From assembly GCA_964019415.1 (NCBI GenBank), contig OZ025885.1, forward strand, positions 3,694,672 to 3,758,671: a stretch of DNA of 64,000 nucleotides, in the 5' to 3' direction. The notes under the pieces were generated by a model. It made no database searches. It had not been told where the DNA came from and saw nothing but the letters and a program-made list of their open reading frames with translations. Origin of the DNA: Ianthella basta. Taxonomy: Eukaryota; Porifera; Demospongiae; Verongiida; Ianthellidae. Shown one piece after another: positions 1 through 12,277 of the stretch. Position 1 is the first letter of the stretch. Each line of letters begins with the position of its first letter. Position numbers and translations under genes: made by a program.

Positions 1-505
1 TTGATAGAATGATGTACAGTAATGATGATCTACATCTGCACTTGTGTTGGCAGAAGCTGTGAGAGATGGCTCCTCTGAGAGGGTCTTCCAGATACACACA
101 TCTCACTAGCTCTGCTACCTTCACGGCCATTGTAGTAGTGAACTTGGAGGTCTGTAATGTGAAACAGAAGCATGGACCTTACAAGCACTGCAGTGCTAGC
201 CCTAAGCTTTGAATAGGTAAATATTCTGCTTGCATCATGGCATTGCTGCAGCAGCGTGCTTCTTTCAGGGAGCTGAATCATGGATCAGCGACACTACAGA
301 GCATTTGATCAGGATGACCTATAGATGATCTTCACTTGGTAAAGTACGGCACACTGTATTCTGCTATGTTTAATTATCTACACAGTTATATTTTTGTGTG
401 GTTTAAATTTTGTGGGTATCCCAGACCACGAAAGTTTTTCCATACTTAATTTTCAACGATTTCTGTTTTTACAGCTTCTGTTATGTATTTATACCTTGTG
501 TACAG
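1..505. other. Intronic sequence upstream of first visible MAN2C1 exon
   Basis: No exon recognised. The preceding MAN2C1 exon, which should encode the glycine-rich GDGGGG segment, is not found here, so it must lie outside the window. A polypyrimidine stretch and two AG acceptors (474, 505) precede the exon that opens at 506; phase favours 505. Confidence 0.5.
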
Positions 506-3500
506 TGAAGATATGATAGAATCCCTCACTAGAATGAAGGACTTTGATAGTCTGCCAAAAGTTGTTCAGTCCAAGACACCCCTGGATTTCTTCAGCGAGC
601 TAGAAGCCAAGGATGCTCACAATCTTTGTACCTGGACAGGAGAACTTTATTTGGAGCTCCACAGAGGAACGTATACCTCACAGGCAAAGGTTGGCTTGAG
701 CTAGCAGATATGCCATGTTTCAATGGGCAGATATTTCATGCTTTCAGTCACCAAATGCTTGTATAGGAATAGTATGATAATGTGTGGTTTGAATATTCTT
801 GACTTGGATATAATCAAGAGAGGATGTGTTCATTATACAAACTGCAGTGTTTGAATCTGCTACTATGCATTCTAGTTGAAGAAGATGAACAGACTGCTAG
901 AGTTTCAGTTCCATGATGCTGAGTTCTTGCTGTGTGCAGTGGCACTCCTTTTTGGCAATACAACTGAGGTCACAGAAGCGTCTTCTCTCTTGAAGAAGCT
1001 ATGGCCAAAGATGCTTCTCAATCAGTTCCATGACGTGCTCCCTGGAAGCTCAATTGAACTGGTATGGCAATTTGCATGGCTTACTAATAGATTAGTGTTT
1101 TGTGAGTGTTATAGTAACTCCAAAACAGGTCTGTTATGTGCAAGTACATGTAATGGCCCCTGGACTACTAATGATGAAATTTTTATAGATTCTACTCAAT
1201 GCTTTCAGGTGGCCCCTTATGGTTGTAACCTTAGAGATTTAAATACTTTTTCTCTTTCAATTTGCCATTGTGTATTGGCACATGTTCTCATAATTTCTTT
1301 CTATGTGTAGGTTAACGTGGAGGTGATGAAAATCTACCAAGAAGGTAAGTATCGTCAATACTGTATGCAGCACAGATAGCTCACTTTTTCCTCCAGACTC
1401 TCAGCATACTTTCACAGCTAGCCATGTGGTAGTACGTTACCAATAGGAGGAAATGTTTGCTTGAAAATAGATAGTGGCAAAGATTCCATGCAAGTGTATG
1501 CAATTCTTTGTAATCATGAATAAAGATTGGTATCAGTTGCTGAAGCAGTATCATCACAGTTTCCCACTTCTGTAGGTCTCTTATGTATATCTCTTGGCGC
1601 TCTGTTCCATGCCTGGCTGATGGTAATAGATTTATGCTGAACCTCAGATCTTACTTAGCGAGAATCAGGTTGTTCTTATCACATCATCTGACAGTGCATT
1701 CGTCTGTAAAGCTGACATTTCCTGGATAGTTTCTTATTTTCTAAGCGCATGTTCATTCAAGCCACTTTCTTCATTTTCTCATCTTGGATGGTGTGGCAGT
1801 ACCTTGCATTGGTGAAGGTCAAACCCAGTTCGTTCATGCTCTGGCATTTTCCCCTCACTGCATGTTACCTTCTTTCCACTGAATTTATCTACAAGCAACT
1901 TTTCAAGTCTTCAATAGTGCACTCATTGTTCTCTGCCATGCCTACATTAATAAGGCAATAATGGATTGGAGGAATGGTGCTTGATTGCATTTGTATGTCA
2001 TGTAATTGTCCAGAATTAGTAATATTTTCAAGTTTGTTCACCCATCAAATGCAGCAGCTGTGTAATTTGTATTAAAATGGGTGGTTGCTTTATGTTTGTT
2101 ATCTGCTTTAGAGATTCTACCTCAGCTGCAAGGACTTGTGTGGACCTTTGCTGACAACCTTGCACAGAAGGTAAGACTATCTGATCAGCCTGATACTAAT
2201 AGCCGACGAGTGACTCTAATGCGTACACTGCACTAACGAAGTCAAACTACTATTAGGCATACAACTTACAGAATTTAACGTATAGCTGCATGCACCATGT
2301 GTGTGTGCAATTACAATCATAGATGTAGTGTGTACGTAAGGGTCATAGTGCATCATAATTCAGTGCTGCAGTTCAGGTAATGAAGCATGGTTGTAATGGA
2401 AGGAGATGCTTCAAGCACATCTGTTAATGGATTTTCTCTTGCTGGATTACAGAATTGGTTGTGTCCCCTGAGATGGGGACTGTCTCCATCAAGGCCTCAA
2501 CAGACAGTAGGCTGAACGTTTTATCTGTCGCTTGTTCCTTTCTCAGACTGATGTCTCAAATGATCCTGGTTCCATCATGTATTAGTCTCGCGTAGCCCAG
2601 ACCCTTTCCTCCATTTCCGCTGTTGCATAATAGGGAGGAAAGGGTCTGGGAGTTTTCCTAAGCACAAGCTGTTCCACCCACGCACAGCCACTGTTTACTT
2701 GACACCATTGTGGGATGGTAATTCAGACGTGTTGATTAGGTGTTACACCGGAGATGCCGTGCACGTCTGTATAATTATATAGCGTCGAAGACTGAGATGG
2801 CGAACTGCTACTTCTGTAAGCTACTGCAAACGGCGGCAGATGTATTTTCGGGTCTCACTCGATGACAAGGGCAGCCATCCGTAAATAAGAGATTTACCGT
2901 AGCCAGTAGGAAGCGACACGAAGATATCACGACCGTCGATGAATTGGGCTGGCTTGCATCTGCTCTGGCTTTAGATCTTGGAACCCTGCTTCAGCTGCTG
3001 CCACACGTACTATCGCGGTAATACAGTCTCGCTCCAGTCCGTCTTCGCTCGCACAAACACTCGCCGCCATTTTCGCTGACTCGCTTATGACGACTTGTGG
3101 TACCACATCAAAGAGGTGTTGGATTCACACCTTGTCCGGGCTCCCACGGACATTGAACAGTTACACTTGAGAAAACTCCCAGACCCTTTCCACCCGGTTA
3201 TTGCGCAATAACCGGAAAAGGAAAGGGTCTGGGCTACGCGAGACTAATCATGTATAGGTTATGCAACAAAGCTAAATGTTATAATTGACATCTACCAGAT
3301 GATGAATTGCTGACCTACTGTATGAGATTCATTGATATGCAGCCGTTTGAAATTAGTTTGAATGCCGAGTGGCCTATCAGTGCTAAATTAGGGTCCCTAA
3401 GAGCTGCTGTCGTTCACAACAACTTTTTTCTCAGCGACAAGTAAGAACAGAGGAAACCACAGTGGAAAACAATAGCCCAAACTGTGCACTGTGTACACGT

Positions 3501-6500
3501 CATTGTGTTTGGGAGAGTGGATGAACCCTGTAGAGCATTCTTCATATTGAGATAGCCCTTGAACAAGTTGTGGTCTTCGCTGTCATCATCTCTTTGAGTT
3601 CCATCAGTTTCAAGATCACCTATGTGACATTATTGTCTTCATTATTATAGTCCTGTTTCTTTGAGTGCTGTCATTACTGCAAGGTTCTCTAATGTCACTA
3701 CTGTCCTGCACCACTTTTTATGTTGAGAATGATCATATCGCTTGTTACACACTAGCCCAAATTAATAATTGTTCCAGACGTTTCGGTGACTCTACGGTCA
3801 CCTTCATCAGTGAATCCACTGATGAAGGTCACCAATTCACTGATGAAGGTGACGGTAGAGTCACTGAAACGTCTGGAACAATTATTAACTTGGGCTAGTG
3901 TGTAACACGCGATATGATGAATGACTTCCCTAGCCACTCAGGCCTTTCCAAATGTTGAGAATGAATGAATCACAATAGCACCAAGTACAGATTCCAGGCA
4001 CACATGTGCACTACCTGTGATATCAACTCTAAAACTCTGAAATTGTATATAAGGCAACAAGGCATAATACGTATCTAAGAGTGTCCAATTGTTCAACATT
4101 CACATAGACCACTGAGCCTCATTGGCGATGGCGATGAGGTCCAGTGGCTGGCTGTGCAGATTCAACTCCCTGATCTGGCAACGGATGAAGCCATGTATCA
4201 TGCTGTACAGTTGTGAGACCTTGCTGGTGATGAGCCTGGCTAGTCTTCGGAAGGTGACTGTAGCTGAAGGACCCCAGCCTCCACTCGTGGAGAAGATCAG
4301 AGGCCGCTTGTAACATTCCATTGTTACTAGCGCATTCATCATTGCTGATGTTTTCACCTTCTATGCCACTGTGTCTGCTTCCTTCCACCCTCTCTTGCAA
4401 TACATATTGTCAAATAATGAAAGCAAAGGCACATGTGTCATTATTTGGACACCTGTGGTTACTAGTGAGACACTTGCAAACAGTGGCCTTGCAGCTGCAC
4501 GCATACTAAATGAGGTGTCTTAGTGATATGAACACCTAACCACATCAGAGGAAATGCCCACACATTATTGTACAAGATTATCCAATTTTGAAGTCAAGAA
4601 GAGTGTGTGGCGTAGTAAGTATAATTATTTTCTGTACCTTGTACTTAGCTGGGGACTGCATCAGTCAATCTGATGTAATTGTTTGTGGGCTACATTTGGA
4701 ATGTTGACGTGCTTCCATTTTTCTGTCTTAGCTGTTTTCTACCAGTGAAGCTACAACATCAATGTATGTGCTTAATACATTTCCATGGGAGCGTCTTGAG
4801 GTAGTGGAACTCACTCAACCTAAGGTAGAGGTTCAAGAACCAGAAATGAAGAGACAGAAGACTACTGAGCATCAAGGTAATTTTTGCATGTTTTGCGCCT
4901 GAGCATTGACTAGTATTATCATATGCAATTAGCAGACTAATGGGATCTTACGGTATGTAATTTTGGGAAGTCTTTAGCCATACTGATACTCCACCAGGCA
5001 CCCACAACACATATGCGTGTTCAGAAATCACTAAGTAAATCAGTGTATATGGGATTACTTGTTTTTATGGATTATGGACCTTGTGAAATTTCTGCTCACA
5101 CAGTAGTATGTGCACCTTTGTACATTTGTTCCTGTCTTCTGTAGCACTGATTTGTGCTCCACCACTTGGATTTGGAGCTGTCACATGCGTGGATGAATTT
5201 GAGCCAGTCAAAGTGGCAAAGGTATGCATGCAGGGAAAATAGCTTATACAGTATTGATGCTTAATTTAATTGTGTGTGTTTTTGGGACGCCAAAGGCGCC
5301 CCTATAATATATTGTTTTCAGATTTAGGTATTCGTATGGCTTCACGTATACATACAGTACAAGTTACAAAATACTAGGGTGAACCCGTACAAGGAATGCG
5401 CCATAGTGAATATGGAGGCCGGTGCTTGGGATAGCCTGGCGGAAATGTGCTTGCCACAATATTAAAGCTCTCATCATTTGCCTTAATTTTACAAATATTC
5501 ATTTTTCCAAATTAGGCCTTTGTTTTGTGGGAGAGGGGCTGAAAGATTGCATATATATGTCCATAGGAGAATACTGAATGTACTGTGCATTTATACTGAT
5601 ACATAGTGATGCCTACTATTGGAAAACAAGTATTTCGGGTTAAAAACTTGTGGGGTGCCAGGGTGCCCCTAGCTGAAGTTGAACTACTTGCTAGCAATTT
5701 CATCAATTTCCCCATGTATATTCAATAAATCAGATAGTTGGGGGTACAGCATTGCTGATGGCCTGAAAGATACATCAAGATACAATAGACTGTTGGGTTT
5801 GAAAGAGTTCCAAGTCTCCAGAGAAGCCAGTCATCCAGTGAAAGCATCCCTAGCAAACTGTCAAAATGTTTGCAGACTGCTTTTTGATCTATGAAATACA
5901 AGACCACCAGTGCAAGTTGCCGAGGGCAACCGCCCCGAGTGCAAGCAGAGTGTTTGCGCTAGTTGATGGAAGGAAAAATACCACCAACACAAGTTGCTAA
6001 AGGTCAGGGGGACCGGGCATCAGCATAGATCGGCATGCAGTGGGGGTCCACTATGAATGCAAGTACAGTGTCGAATGACACAAGTTGGAGCAGGATGCAG
6101 CAACAGCTTGCAACTATCTATACTGTCTATACATGTACATACTTGTATCTGCACTATTGAATATACACGGGGGCTAGCAAGTAGTTCGAGTTCAAGGGTG
6201 CCCTGCTACAACCTTATGGTTGTCACAACCTGCTACAACCTTATGGTTGTCACAACCTGCTACAACCTTATGGTTGTCACAACCTGCTACAACCTTATGG
6301 TTGTCACAACCTGCTACAACCATATGGTTGTCACAACCTGTACGTTTTTCGCTGATCCAAGATGGCCGACCATCGGTTCATCATAGGTTTTTGCCGTGCG
6401 CTCCTTGGCAGCAGCTTAGTTTAGCATGTCTACCACCTTATAATATTGAGATGGGTTATAGCTTGCGACGGATGGGAACGCACTGGTGGGTGTTGTCCTT

Positions 6501-9500
6501 GTAGCACTGGCACATGCTGGAGCCGCATTTTGTAATTTGTACTGTGTAGTGGTGGTGATGGTGGTTGTGGTGGTGGTTGCCTTCCAACAGTGAAGTACAC
6601 TACATGCACTGGTGGGTGTTACCCTGTGTAGCTTGTACTGGTGGTGTTTTTCCTAGTGTTCTGCCGCACATACTCGCTACACAGATCCAGATTGTAACTT
6701 GGACTGTGTGGTGGATGGGGTGGTGGTGGCCGGTGGTGGCCGGTGGTGGTGGCTGCCTTCTAGCAATGAGCAGAGCTACTCTACATGCACTGATGGTGGT
6801 TACCCTGTGTAACTTGTACTGGTGGTGTTTTTCCTAGTATGTTCTGCCGCAAATTATGCAGGGTAACCACCACCAGTGCATGTAGAGTATCTCCACCCAT
6901 TGCTAGAAGGCAACCACCACCACCATCACCGGCCTCCACCATCACCACCACCACCACCACACCACCACCACCACCACCACCTCCACCACACAGTCCAAGT
7001 TACAATCTGGATCTGTGTAGCCAGTATATTCAGCAGAACATACTGGGAAAAACACCACCCGTACAAGTTATGCAGGGTAACCACCACCAGTGGATTTAGA
7101 GTAGTGGGGTACATTGCTGGAAGATCACCACCAGCACTTGTTGCTGATGGTACCCACCATAATTGCCAGTAGAGTATTTGGGCTTGTTGACTCCTTAGAT
7201 ATAGCTACACAAAAGGAGATTAGGGTGCAGCATCATAGTTCGGCCACCATCATAGATTGGACGCACTGTTTTCTGCATCCAGTATGGCCTTTACACTCAG
7301 CAGACATGTGGAGCAAGATTACCTGACTATGGATAGAAAAGAAGGCGGTGTGGCTGCTACCGTTGGAACGTTAGACCACCGAGAATGAACTGTCCAAAGT
7401 AATATTACTTTGGACTAAAGTCATCATAATTGGGACTCTGGTTGTATCGTCACCAAAGAAGCTTCGTTTGGGGTTTTGTCATAGTCAGTATCAAGCCCCA
7501 TCCTTGCCCTACAAACAGCAGCATATCCAGATGGAAACGCTGTATGGTCGCCCTGTACTGCTTCACTAAGTGTGAGTGGGTGGGGTCATCATACTCCGGA
7601 CACACAAAATGCTGGAAAAGCCCATTTAATTACTCATTGAAGGGAAAGAGCTCTTGAAATTAGCATGTGTTATCTAGCAATCTACTGAGCAAGCAATCTA
7701 GCAATTAGCAGGTGCATATCTATTCATTTCCCATGCATACGTCTTGATCTCTTGAAGTTTGACCCTCCAGTGGCCAGGATACAGCTATTTCAAGTATTCT
7801 GCATGAGCTGCCATTTTTCTTGGCCTATGAGAGACAATCGAATCATGGCATTACCACTCAGGGTTGCCTTTTTAGCCAGCACACTCCTCCAGGCACAGAG
7901 TAACATGTGCATCCTTATTTAGAATGTAATGTAGATCAAAAAGCATCAGCAAAGCATTTTGACAGTTTGGTAGGGGTGCTTTCACTGGATGACTTGCTGG
8001 TCTGGGGACTTGACTTTCTTGCAACCCCAACAGTCTATGGCATCGTGATGTATCTTTCAGGCCATCAGAAATGCTGCATTTATGCAACTATTGAACATAC
8101 ACGGGGAAGTTACTAGCAAGTAGTTCGAGTTCAGGGATGCCACGGTGCCCCACAAGTTTTTTGACTCGAAATGCTGTTGTTCACTTACAGGTAGAGGACA
8201 TGTTCCATTTGGAGAATCTCCACTTATCTGTGAAAGTGAATTCCAGTGGTAACATTGTGTCTCTTGTACACAAAGGAACTGGAAGGTATTATTCACAACA
8301 GACCACATACCTTTCAGATGTCAGCATGTTTAAAATGATTGCGGTCTGTTAGAACAATTGTCCGGTTGTATTAGTTTGCTGTGATAATCAGATAGCATTG
8401 CCAAATTGTTGCTTTATCCAAGTAAGATTTGTGCACAGTGCAAGCAATGTATGGAGCTACATAGACAGCAAAAATTGTACTTGTGCATGCTCTCTGTAGG
8501 GATGCCCTGCCTCTTGATTGTGTTGGGAATCGTTTTGTGCTCTATGATGACATACCCCTCTTCTGGGACGCATGGGATGTTATGGAATATCACTTGGAAA
8601 CAAGGTCAGCACTGCTCTGCTAATGTTCATCGGTTACCTACTGACCTATCTTGTTGCTTATGCATAGAACTCACGATAGTACCCATAAACTAAAGCTGGG
8701 AAGAGATCAGTGTTGATTAAGATCTTACCACAAGATTTAGGTTAATTGGGACATAGGCTTTGTTATTTTGGGAGGGTTGGCCTTCTGTGGAAAACTGGTT
8801 TAGTACTCATTGTGCTGCGTACAAGTTGAAGAGTTGCCACGTTGAAGACAGAAATGGCCCGGAAGTATCCTGAAAGGCTTCTGAAACTCTGCATATATAA
8901 TTTGATAGGCATTCATGACTGCAATAATAGGTACTGGTCATCCTCAATAGATGTTCATAGTTGCATGTAAAGCAACATTGCAATCTTGCTAGCAACTGTA
9001 AAGCCCTGAATGTGCTCTATATACTTCACCTGTATGTATGCAACTGATTGAATCCTTTCTAACCTAACTTCCTTAATTCGTTGCATTCATTATGGTGCCG
9101 CAGTTTGTATTGGCTACGGTAGTGCTTACTTTTGAAAGGACGTGTCTGGAGACAGACACTAGTAGCCTCGGAAGTATGCATATCGATCAATTGCTCAAAG
9201 ACTACTCTTCAATTCTGTGCTGCATTCTTCTCTGGTTGAGTTACCTTTTTGTTTCGCTTGGACTCACTAATTGTAAAACAGCCGCACTCGACGCTCTCTT
9301 TTTGCTAGGCTCAAAATTGATTTTCCTCATAATTCGTCGTGTATCCAAAGAACGCAAAGTCTTTCTAGAACATGTTTAAGTAATAGTATTGCAGTAGAAA
9401 GCTTACCTAACGATTTTCCTGCGAGGTACAGCCCCAAATGCAACAGAGGTCGAACAATCTGTTGGCCTATTAGAGGCATTGAAATCATAGCATTGCCACT

Positions 9501-12277
9501 TAGAGTAGCCTTTTTAGCTAGCACACTCCGACAGACACAAAATACCATGTACATCCTCATTCAGAATGTTATGTAGATTGAAAAACATCAGCAAAGCATT
9601 GTGACTGTTTGGTAGGTGTGCTTTCACTGGATGTCTTGCTGGTCTGGGGACTTGAAACTCTTGCTACCCAGTCTATGGCATCGCGATGTATCTTTCAGGC
9701 CATTAGCAATGCTGCATCCCCAACTATCAGAACTATTGAAAATACATGGGGAAGTTGCTAGCAAGTATTTTGAGTTCAGGGGCACCCGGTGCCGTACGAG
9801 TTTTTTTCACTTGAAATACTTGTTGTTTGGTTTTGATGTTTGTTTACTTTTGATTTGTTTTGCCTTGTTGTGTTCTGTTTCAGGTTAATCCTCACTGGTG
9901 AAGTACCCACATTATCAGCTTCTGGTGACATGTCTCACATCATTAACTCAGCAGCCTAGTTAATGCATGCATATGTATATGAATATATTTTTACCTCTGT
10001 CAGCAGCAATTTTGTACCCTGAATTTATTTGTCCTCAGGAAGCCACTTGTAGGATATGATGTTTCAGTGCTGCTAAGCACTCCTTTGCAAGCCATCTTGA
10101 GTGTCACAGTTGCCATCAGTGATTCCAGTTGGATACATCAACGCATAATTCTGGATGCTGAATCCCCTATTCTTAAGTTTGACAATCAGGTACTGACAAA
10201 CAGTTTGACAAACGTTTACTATGGTAGCTATGTGATTCGATAGGCAGATCATGGACACTATCCAGTATCCTACATAATAGCAAGTATGACACTTTTATGC
10301 AGGTGGAGTGGAGGGAATCGCACAAACTTTTGAAGGTAGAATTCCCATGGAATGTCAGGTCCACTGAAGCAACTTATGAAATTCAGTTTGGCCATTTGAA
10401 GCGTCCAAACCACTTCAACACTTCATGGGATCAAGCCAAATTTGAGGTGATTGTTGACTGTTTTCGAGGATGCAAGTAATTGTGCAAGTGGCAGCAGTGA
10501 AGAGCTAGCAAATGATGATGTTACATAATGAGTGTCTTGCTTTATGGCTTTTGGTAGGTGTGTGGGCATAAGTGGGCTGACATGTCTGAGCATGGCTTTG
10601 GTGTCAGCATGATCAACAATTCTGTGTACGGCCACTCAACTCTGGGAAATGTGATGTCCCTCTCGCTGTGAGTACTGCACCGCATGAGATAGTTGTCACC
10701 GGAGGATGCTGGCATTTTAACAGCAACTCCTGTGTGTTTTTGTGCTAAACAGCTCATTGTCTCAAGATACTCTCTCTTGATTGAAAAGGGCTAAATCTTA
10801 GTGTTTGTTTGAGGTTGCAGATGTAGCTTGCTTGCTGGTCACATATAAGCCCTGTTTACACTAGCAAGTTAAACCGGTTTGGAATGCGAATTAACTAATA
10901 CGGATTAAGTGTAGACGCGCTTAATCCAGGTACGAAACCGGATTAACTAAACCACCTACGGAGGTGGTTTAGAAATTGGTTTAACTAATCCAGTTGTCAG
11001 TGTAAACGCTGTAAAACGGTTTGCGGAAGTGTCTTACCTCTGTTGTCGTTCAGCGATACCTCCGCCGACAGGAGAAGCGCCTCGAGTACAATTTCGTCGC
11101 GCTGGGAGGACCGTTTCCTTCCAAGGCTAATCCGTCCGGGCGGCTCTAAACCGTTTTACCTGTTCATGTGTAAACGCACGTAACAGCGGGTCAAAAGCGG
11201 TTTAACTAAAATCGGTTTCGACCCACTTGGCTAGTGTAAACGGGGCTATACACTGCAGTGTACACTGTGCATGTCACAGCAGGAATTGCTTGCTGATATG
11301 TATTGGAGATGAGGGAACTAATTGACTGCAAGTACAATGTCATGTAACTCAGGGACACCTGAAGGCCCTATGATTGTTCAGCTTGCAGTACACCTGTTTA
11401 TCCAAGCATATCTAGTTCTGTATTACATAATTCTAGTGTGAAATAATTTATGTATTTAGCATTTCAATCGCAATGCTTCCACTCTCATAGACTGCGCTCT
11501 CCCAAGGCCCCTGATGCGAATGCCGACATGGGACAGCATCACATCTCCTTTGCTGCCATGCCTCATGCAGGTGGGACAAGGGATATATCCCTATTGATTA
11601 GAACTTTCCTTAATTTAATAGTCTCCCTGTAGGTACCTTCCAGGAATGTGGTGTTATTCAAACTGCTTACAACTTCAACAATCCTCTGCTAATCCGCCCT
11701 ATACCAGACAGAGCAGAGTCTGCAAGCCCAAGTGAAGGTAACCTGTACCATTCATTGTGCTGCCATGTATATTCAATGTTTGTTCGCCTCTAACGTACCA
11801 TTTGTGTATGTGCTTTGCAGGTCTTTCCAGATTCCTCTTCAAAGTATCAAATCATGGTGTCATCTTGGAAACAGTGAAGCTTGTCAGTTCACTATATCCG
11901 CTTGCGTAGTGTCCTTGGCACAGTTACATGTTATAACACTGTACAGTGTGTTGTTCTCTATAGGCTGAATGTGGCATGAATGCCATTGTTGTGAGATTGT
12001 ATGAAGCCTACGGTAGTCATTCCTCAGCATTTCTGGAATCTCCTCTCCCCTTTGACTCAGTTGGAAGGTACGCATGCACTTGCATGCATGGCTCCCTTAA
12101 GTAGCTACTTGTATTATAATGTACAAATCTTCTGTTCTGTACTTACATTTCTTGGCATGCACTCTTGTCAGGTGCAACTTACTGGAAGAAGTGGAAGAGC
12201 CGCTTGTAAGGTGGACTGGTTCAGTGCAGATCAATTTGAGGCCATTTGAAATCTGTTCTTTGAAGTTTTGCTTCTGA
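506..12277 (+). CDS. MAN2C1: Cytosolic alpha-mannosidase 2C1 (GH38), 3' portion
   Basis: Cytosolic GH38 alpha-mannosidase that trims free oligosaccharides released during glycoprotein turnover. Sixteen phase-consistent exons: 506-689, 876-1061, 1311-1344, 2112-2170, 4732-4876, 5145-5221, 8191-8285, 8500-8604, 10039-10189, 10303-10446, 10558-10667, 11491-11570, 11633-11737, 11821-11882, 11964-12067, 12172-12277 (TGA). They give about 581 residues, roughly the C-terminal 55% of the family's ~1040. Recognisable blocks in order are [89 protein letters not shown] and [13 protein letters not shown], all typical of MAN2C1 rather than the lysosomal or Golgi enzymes. The catalytic N-terminal half lies off the left edge. 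Introns 4, 6 and 8 are swollen by repeats; the remaining exons are densely packed. Individual exon ends carry a few bases of uncertainty; gene identity is firm. Confidence 0.93.
2582..3247. mobile_element. Non-autonomous TIR element in MAN2C1 intron 4
   Basis: Perfect terminal inverted repeats (TTAGTCTCGCGTAGCCC at the left, its complement at the right, continuing into CAGACCCTTTCC) bound 666 bp. They are flanked by an identical 7-bp duplication, TCATGTA, at 2575-2581 and 3248-3254 (8 bp, ATCATGTA, if one terminal base is reassigned). Each end is itself a hairpin: CCCAGACCC...GGGTCTGGG at 2595-2651 and again at 3177-3232. No transposase ORF, so a MITE. The 7-8 bp duplication would fit hAT- or P-like transposases; that assignment is inference. 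Confidence 0.85.
3732..3918. repeat. Foldback repeat with hammerhead-like core (copy 1)
   Basis: Near-perfect inverted repeat of about 85 bp per arm: ATCATATCGC and GTTACACACTAGCCCA at the left, complements at the right. The right arm reads CTGATGA (3840-3846), A, then GGTGAC-loop-GTCACT, then GAAACGTC (3866-3873), the order of a hammerhead catalytic core. A second CTGATGA lies at 3819-3825. Located in MAN2C1 intron 4, about 480 bp after the TIR element. Confidence 0.75.
5281..5893. repeat. Intronic repeat family R1, rearranged copy A
   Basis: 5281-5350 (TTTGGGACGCCAAAGGCGCC onward) is the reverse complement of the distal end of copy D (14440-14499). 5625-5893 runs in the same orientation as the start of copy D (GGGTACAGCATTG..., GGCCTGAAAGATACATCAAGATACA). 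The two parts are therefore in opposite orientation, so this copy is rearranged or composite. No coding capacity recognised. Confidence 0.65.
6203..6340 (+). repeat. 27-bp hairpin minisatellite, five units
   Basis: Five head-to-tail copies of a 27-bp unit beginning CTGCTACAACCTTATGGTTG; the last has CATATGG instead of CTTATGG. Each unit contains the palindrome ACAACC-TTAT-GGTTGT, so each could form its own hairpin. In MAN2C1 intron 6. Confidence 0.85.
6590..7110. repeat. Imperfect inverted repeat with CCA/TGG-rich centre
   Basis: The left half (CACTGGTGGGTGTTACCCTG, GTTCTGCCGCACATACTCGC, CAGATCCAGATTGTAACTTG) recurs in reverse complement in the right half (GGTAACCACCACCAGTG, CAAGTTACAATCTGGATCTG). 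The centre, about 6897-6990, is a (CCA)n tract. Reading frames through it give only His/Pro or Trp/Gly runs, which I treat as non-coding. Confidence 0.7.
7860..8175 (-). repeat. Intronic repeat family R1, copy B (inverted)
   Basis: Reverse-oriented relative of copies A and D: shares GTGCTTTCACTGGATGACTT, ATGTATCTTTCAGGCCAT and the terminal block GCAAGTAGTTCGAGTTCAGG. It ends about 15 bp before the acceptor of the MAN2C1 exon at 8191. Confidence 0.7.
9290..9830 (-). repeat. Intronic repeat family R1, copy C (inverted)
   Basis: Reverse-oriented copy matching D from its start (GAGTTCAGGGGCACCCGGTG side) through the GCGAGGTACAGCCCC and ACATGTTTAAGTAATAGTAT blocks. In MAN2C1 intron 8. No ORF of recognisable function. 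Confidence 0.7.
10848..11247. mobile_element. 400-bp TIR MITE in MAN2C1 intron 11
   Basis: Ends AGCCCTGTTTACACTAG and CTAGTGTAAACGGGGCT are inverted repeats, flanked on both sides by ATA (TATA if one base is reassigned), a 3-4 bp target duplication. The interior is rich in the motif GGTTTAACTAA in both orientations. No ORF. The GTTTACACTAG terminus is shared with the larger element at 31361-32753, suggesting one superfamily; PIF/Harbinger-like is a guess from the short duplication. Confidence 0.8.

Noticed and set aside
6839-7172. His/Pro-rich open frames
   Set aside because: Product of the CCA repeat inside a MAN2C1 intron.
8406-8693. 95-codon frame around the MAN2C1 exon at 8500
   Set aside because: Different frame from the exon encoding [15 protein letters not shown]; a shadow.
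9092-9379. 95-codon plus-strand frame in MAN2C1 intron 8
   Set aside because: Overlaps repeat copy C, hydrophobic without recognisable family; treated as repeat-derived.
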